Part shown: positions 60,548 to 64,000 of the stretch, in pieces
How the letters are laid out: every line of letters begins with the position of its first letter
Numbering within the stretch: position 1 is the stretch's first letter
DNA from: Paramecium sonneborni
Taxonomy: Eukaryota; Ciliophora; Oligohymenophorea; Peniculida; Parameciidae
Direction: 5' to 3'
Assembly (NCBI GenBank): GCA_905182985.1
Contig: CAJJDN010000058.1
Coordinates: 342,039-406,038 of the forward strand
Length of the DNA stretch: 64,000 nt
Program-made: the position numbers and the translations under genes
The notes under the pieces: generated by a model
Seen by the model: only the letters and a program-made list of their open reading frames with translations
The model's database searches: none
What the model was told of the DNA's origin: nothing

Positions 60548-62965
60548 ATGAGTAATACATTGTAATCTTATGAAAATACCTGTCATTAATATGAATAGGA
60601 TCAGATGCAATTTAAGAAAAGAAAGGATATGAACCTTAAAGATGAATATTCCATTAAAGAAAAGCAAAGAGGATTCCTTGATTTTGATGAAACAAGCTAA
60701 AAAGAAAATTAAACGTATAAAAGCATTCCAATTTTGATAGATAAATGTCATTGATGAAAAAAAACTATACTAAGTATATTGTTAAGATGCAGAATTTGAA
60801 TCTAATTAATAGTTATGATCATAATGTAAGAGTTTTAGATCTTTCAAATTCCAAAATGACTGCTTTGCACGAAGGTATCAGATAATACGCTCGTTTATCG
60901 ATTATTAATTTAGCAAATAACCTTTTTCAAGAAGTACCAAGCTGTCTATTTGAACTCTCTTTTTCACATATCAATCTTAATAATAATTTATTAAAGACTC
61001 TTAGAATAGGAGATAAATGGAAAACATCATTAGAGAGATTAGATGTTGGCAAAAATCATATTCGTATATTACCAGATGAATTATTTTAATTGGAATAACT
61101 TAAAATTATAGACTTAAGAAGTAATGATTTCACTAAAATACCTAAATCTATTTTAAATTTAGAGAAACAATTAAAAGGACTTGGTTTAGATTGGATTAAA
61201 TATACAAATAATAATTATTTTGCTTCAAGTAAAAAATTGTTTAAAATAAATCTTAGAAAAAGACATGTTAATTACAGATGATCTTTAAAGATTTTGGGAT
61301 TAAATACATTAACTCCTTAAAGATAATGAATTCATTATTTGTCATGATTACTTGATATTTAATCAAAAATATTACGATGATTAAATTCAAGATTCAATTA
61401 CTGTTCAAATTCCAAAATAGTCAAATATTACAAGAGCGACTTAAAGAAATACTGAATTAACTCTTTAAGAATTGACAAGCAGTTCTCAAATGATGCAGAC
61501 TAAAACTCTCGGATTTGATATGGATATATCTGACAATGGATCAAATCTTATGCATATAGCAGTTGAAAATGAAGATATAGGAATTGTTAGAGCTCTTCTC
61601 AATATTAGATTTGAATTATCCTCATAATTTGATGATTCTTCTCACACTCCTCTTTCATTAGCAATCAAAGAAGAAAAGTATCACTGTGCCAAAATCTTGA
61701 TTAATGCTTCCACCAATCTTAATATAGGAGGGTATAATAGTATTTTCAATATTTTTAGTGGAGAATATAATAGTGTACTCAACTAAGCTGTTAATAAAAT
61801 GTAATACTATTTAATCAAAGATATTTTGAACTCTAAAATCTAAATTAACAAGTAAGATAAAAAAGGAAATGGCCCATTACATAATCTTATTCCATCTTTT
61901 AAAAAGAATTTGTAAGAAGCTACAAGAATAGGTCATTTACTTATTGAAAGAGGTGCTGATCCTAATTTAAGAAATATCAATAATAATACACCTTTACATT
62001 TAGCCATTAAAAAGTCTTCTTATTCTGCATTACGTTTTGCTATTTCAATAAATGAATAATACCAACGTGATGTTTTTTCTTTCAAATTATTGGGTCACAA
62101 AAGCAATTCAGGTATCAATATTTATATATATATATATATAGTTATGCATTTTGCTGCTAAGAGTGAAAACATTAAAATTATTTTATAACTTTACTCTCTC
62201 AACCCTTACTTGTTATTCACTTACAATGATGAACAAAAAAGACCTTTTGATATCATTTAAAAAAATTTCACATTAAGCAAACTTATTTCGGTTTTAGAAC
62301 TTATTTTCATTAAGAATCATATTATTAAACAACATTTAAATTCAAATAGTTCATCAACTGATTAACCTATAAAAAATGAATAAAAATAATAAATGAAATA
62401 AAAGGAATAAAATATTGAATTTGGCAAGAAAAATAGTTTCGATTTGGTTGAATCAGATGAGGAAGGCACAAATAGGATGGGATTAAATAATTTTTAAATA
62501 TTACCTAATTTAAAAAGATAATAATCATAGCCTTCAAAAAGATCAAGCATAAAGAAGGAGAATAAGGTGTCTTGCGAAAATGCTGGACCTATATTTATTC
62601 ATAAATCTATATAATAAGATAGAAATGATATAAAATAAATAGAATTGTAAAATCAATAAAATAACAGCAAATTCAATAAAAATAAATTTATCAATAAGTA
62701 GATCCATAAATTATTGAAAGATTTAGAAAATATTCGAATTTTAATGTAGAATTAACAAGATTATTATTCTTAAATTGCATTAGAAAAATTATCTAATGCT
62801 TTGATTCAATAATTAAATTATTACAAGGAGGATCCTCTAACAAATTTGATGATTTAAAATGCCACTTAATTACAGAAAATAGAGTTTGAATCTAAATAAA
62901 CAAAAAGCCTTTCTTATGATAATTCTCCATTATTCTTAGATTATGAATAATTTATGAAGCTATGA
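60548..62965 (+). CDS. Leucine-rich-repeat plus ankyrin-repeat protein, 777 aa
   Basis: The N-terminal third contains LRR units, for example RVLDLSNSKMTALHEGI, LSIINLANNLFQEVPSCL, LERLDVGKNHIRILPDEL and LKIIDLRSNDFTKIPKSI. After an intron come ankyrin repeats (SNLMHIAVENEDIGIVRALL, TPLSLAIKEEKYHCAKILI, GPLHNLIP, TPLHLAIKKSSYSALRF, MHFAAKSENIKIILQL). The C-terminal ~220 residues are Gln/Lys-rich with a coiled coil. No kinase or other enzymatic domain is seen, so a scaffold is likely. Introns: 60715-60740, 61229-61256 and 62112-62141, the last containing a (TA)n run. TGA at 62963. Confidence 0.8.
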
Positions 62966-62988
62966 GTAATATATTAAACAAAAAATTA

Positions 62989-63513
62989 TCACTTTTTATG
63001 ATAAACTCTGGTTGGTAGAAGATTTGTTTATCTACGATTTCTAAAGAATTCAAATGAATGAAATGAACTGTTGTCTTAAGTCAAATCAAAATCAATCAAC
63101 TTATTTAGATTTTGATTGAATCTTTTTTATTTTAAAGTATTATTGAGATATGTTTCAATACTAAATTGCATTTTTTTATTAATCTCTTAAGAAGTCAGCA
63201 GAAGACTTTTATTTATATCTTTCAAATCTTCATTTCCTGATAATTCTAAATCTTTCATAAAGCTTTCACTTGAATCTCTATTTGGAATTAATTATCTAAC
63301 AATAGGGCTTTATTATTATGAACTTTGAATTTTATGTATAAAAAAGTTATGTTTGTTTTTTTATTTGCTATGATTAGCTTTAGGTTAAGGAGAACAATTA
63401 GGTAATTTAAGATGAGTATGTGGAGTTGATTTTGGTTATGTATAATTACGTGATGTATTAATTAAATAGATTTATCTCTATTTAGGTTTATTGAACAAAG
63501 AAGAGTTAATCAT
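62989..63513 (-). CDS. Ser/Gln/Asn-rich unknown protein, 174 aa
   Basis: An unrecognised gene with a single frame from ATG 63513 to TGA 62989-62991. The N-terminal half is disordered and rich in Pro, Ser, Asn and Lys (QPKSTPHTHLKLPNCS). The C-terminal half is helical (FMKDLELSGNEDLKDINKS). No membrane or catalytic motif was seen. It is convergent with the LRR/ankyrin gene, 23 bp apart, and divergent from the zinc-finger gene at 63553. Confidence 0.6.
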
Positions 63514-63552
63514 TTAATTATAAAATAATAATAAGTAAATAATATATATATA

Positions 63553-64000
63553 ATGCTAAGTGAATAGATAGTTAATCCTGAGCCTAAGATAGCAGCTGAA
63601 TTTGAAAATAAATTAGTTTGTAATATATGTGATGATGAACTTGAACGTCCAAGTCATTGGTATTATATAAATATACTAAATTAGTGATTTTTGTGGAAAG
63701 TCCACTTGTTCTAATTGCATCGTAAAAAGAAGAAAATTAAAGGATGAAGTTTATCATCCAGTTTGTGAATTTTGTGAACGTATATTCCTTGAGAGAATTC
63801 TAATTTTAAGTGCAAAAAAATAAAAGGAAGAGTTGACTATAACTTTAGAATTAGCGAATTCTGAATTAGCAAATAAAAGACAGTAAATTTATTCATTTAA
63901 GAATATGATTCATACTAATCCTGATACTAATTCTTCTGAACAAAAGATTTAAAAGCTTGATGAAGATATTATTGAAGCAACTTATTAAAAAAATACTTTA
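63553..64000 (+). CDS. FYVE-like zinc-finger protein, 3' end cut by window edge
   Basis: ATG 63553 starts a frame that, after a 25-nt intron (63660-63684), encodes a zinc finger with paired cysteines in FYVE-like spacing: CNIC, WCDFCGKSTCSNC, a basic patch (KRRKLKDE), and CEFC. The basic patch after the second knuckle is where FYVE domains carry the phosphoinositide-binding RRHHCR motif, but that motif itself is not present. A coiled region follows (EELTITLELANSELANKRQQ). It is likely an endosomal or membrane-binding adaptor. The gene continues beyond the window. Confidence 0.65.

Overview
The window reads as ciliate macronuclear DNA, most likely from Paramecium. Long, family-matching reading frames appear only when TAA and TAG are read as glutamine and TGA is the sole stop. 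Genes are packed tightly: many neighbours are 18-30 bp apart. They are split by very small GT-AG introns, mostly 19-31 nt. Those identified here end mainly in TAG, but also in AAG and occasionally CAG. Base composition is strongly AT-rich. I saw no rRNA, tRNA, CRISPR array or bacterial operon signal. Standard-code reading frames in this window are nearly all meaningless shadows.

Layout. 1-8 kb: an unrecognised partial gene, a small gene with an in-frame TGA, the TFIIH subunit Tfb4, a small protein kinase starting 22 bp from Tfb4, and four coiled-coil or Gln-rich unknowns. 8-15.3 kb: an oxysterol-binding protein, a large membrane protein that resembles a decayed chitin synthase, a TPR protein whose introns recur at the same place in each repeat, and the UFM1-conjugating enzyme UFC1. 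15.4-22 kb: an unknown protein, a tandem cyclic-nucleotide-binding protein caught in an exact 1,136-bp assembly duplication, and CDC45 carrying several one-base frameshifts. 22-28 kb: an exportin-7-like receptor and two unknown proteins. 28-35 kb: a long EF-hand protein and a long-chain acyl-CoA synthetase broken by a 200-N gap flanked by an exact 934-bp duplication. 35-40 kb: a helical unknown overlapping a MARCH-type E3 ligase, a CAMK-like kinase and a PTB-like RRM protein. 40-49.4 kb: a BEACH protein, an eIF2alpha-kinase-like kinase, a decayed kinase-like locus and an ankyrin-repeat AGC kinase. 49.4-56.4 kb: kinesin-13, a type I membrane protein, a MORN protein and small unknowns. 56.9-64 kb: SEC61 alpha, UBA2 (SUMO E1), an LRR plus ankyrin protein, a Gln-rich unknown and a FYVE-like zinc-finger gene running off the end.

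The genes are mostly unrelated housekeeping and signalling functions: DNA replication and repair, ubiquitin-like conjugation, secretion, lipid handling, nuclear transport and kinases. No operon logic is expected. The reliability of the 13-22 kb and 32-34 kb segments is limited by assembly duplications and homopolymer-type frameshifts. The best leads for new biology are the chitin-synthase-like pseudoenzyme, the ankyrin-AGC kinase, the intron-carrying TPR repeats, the kinase-like locus at 44.8-46.5 kb and several large unrecognised proteins.
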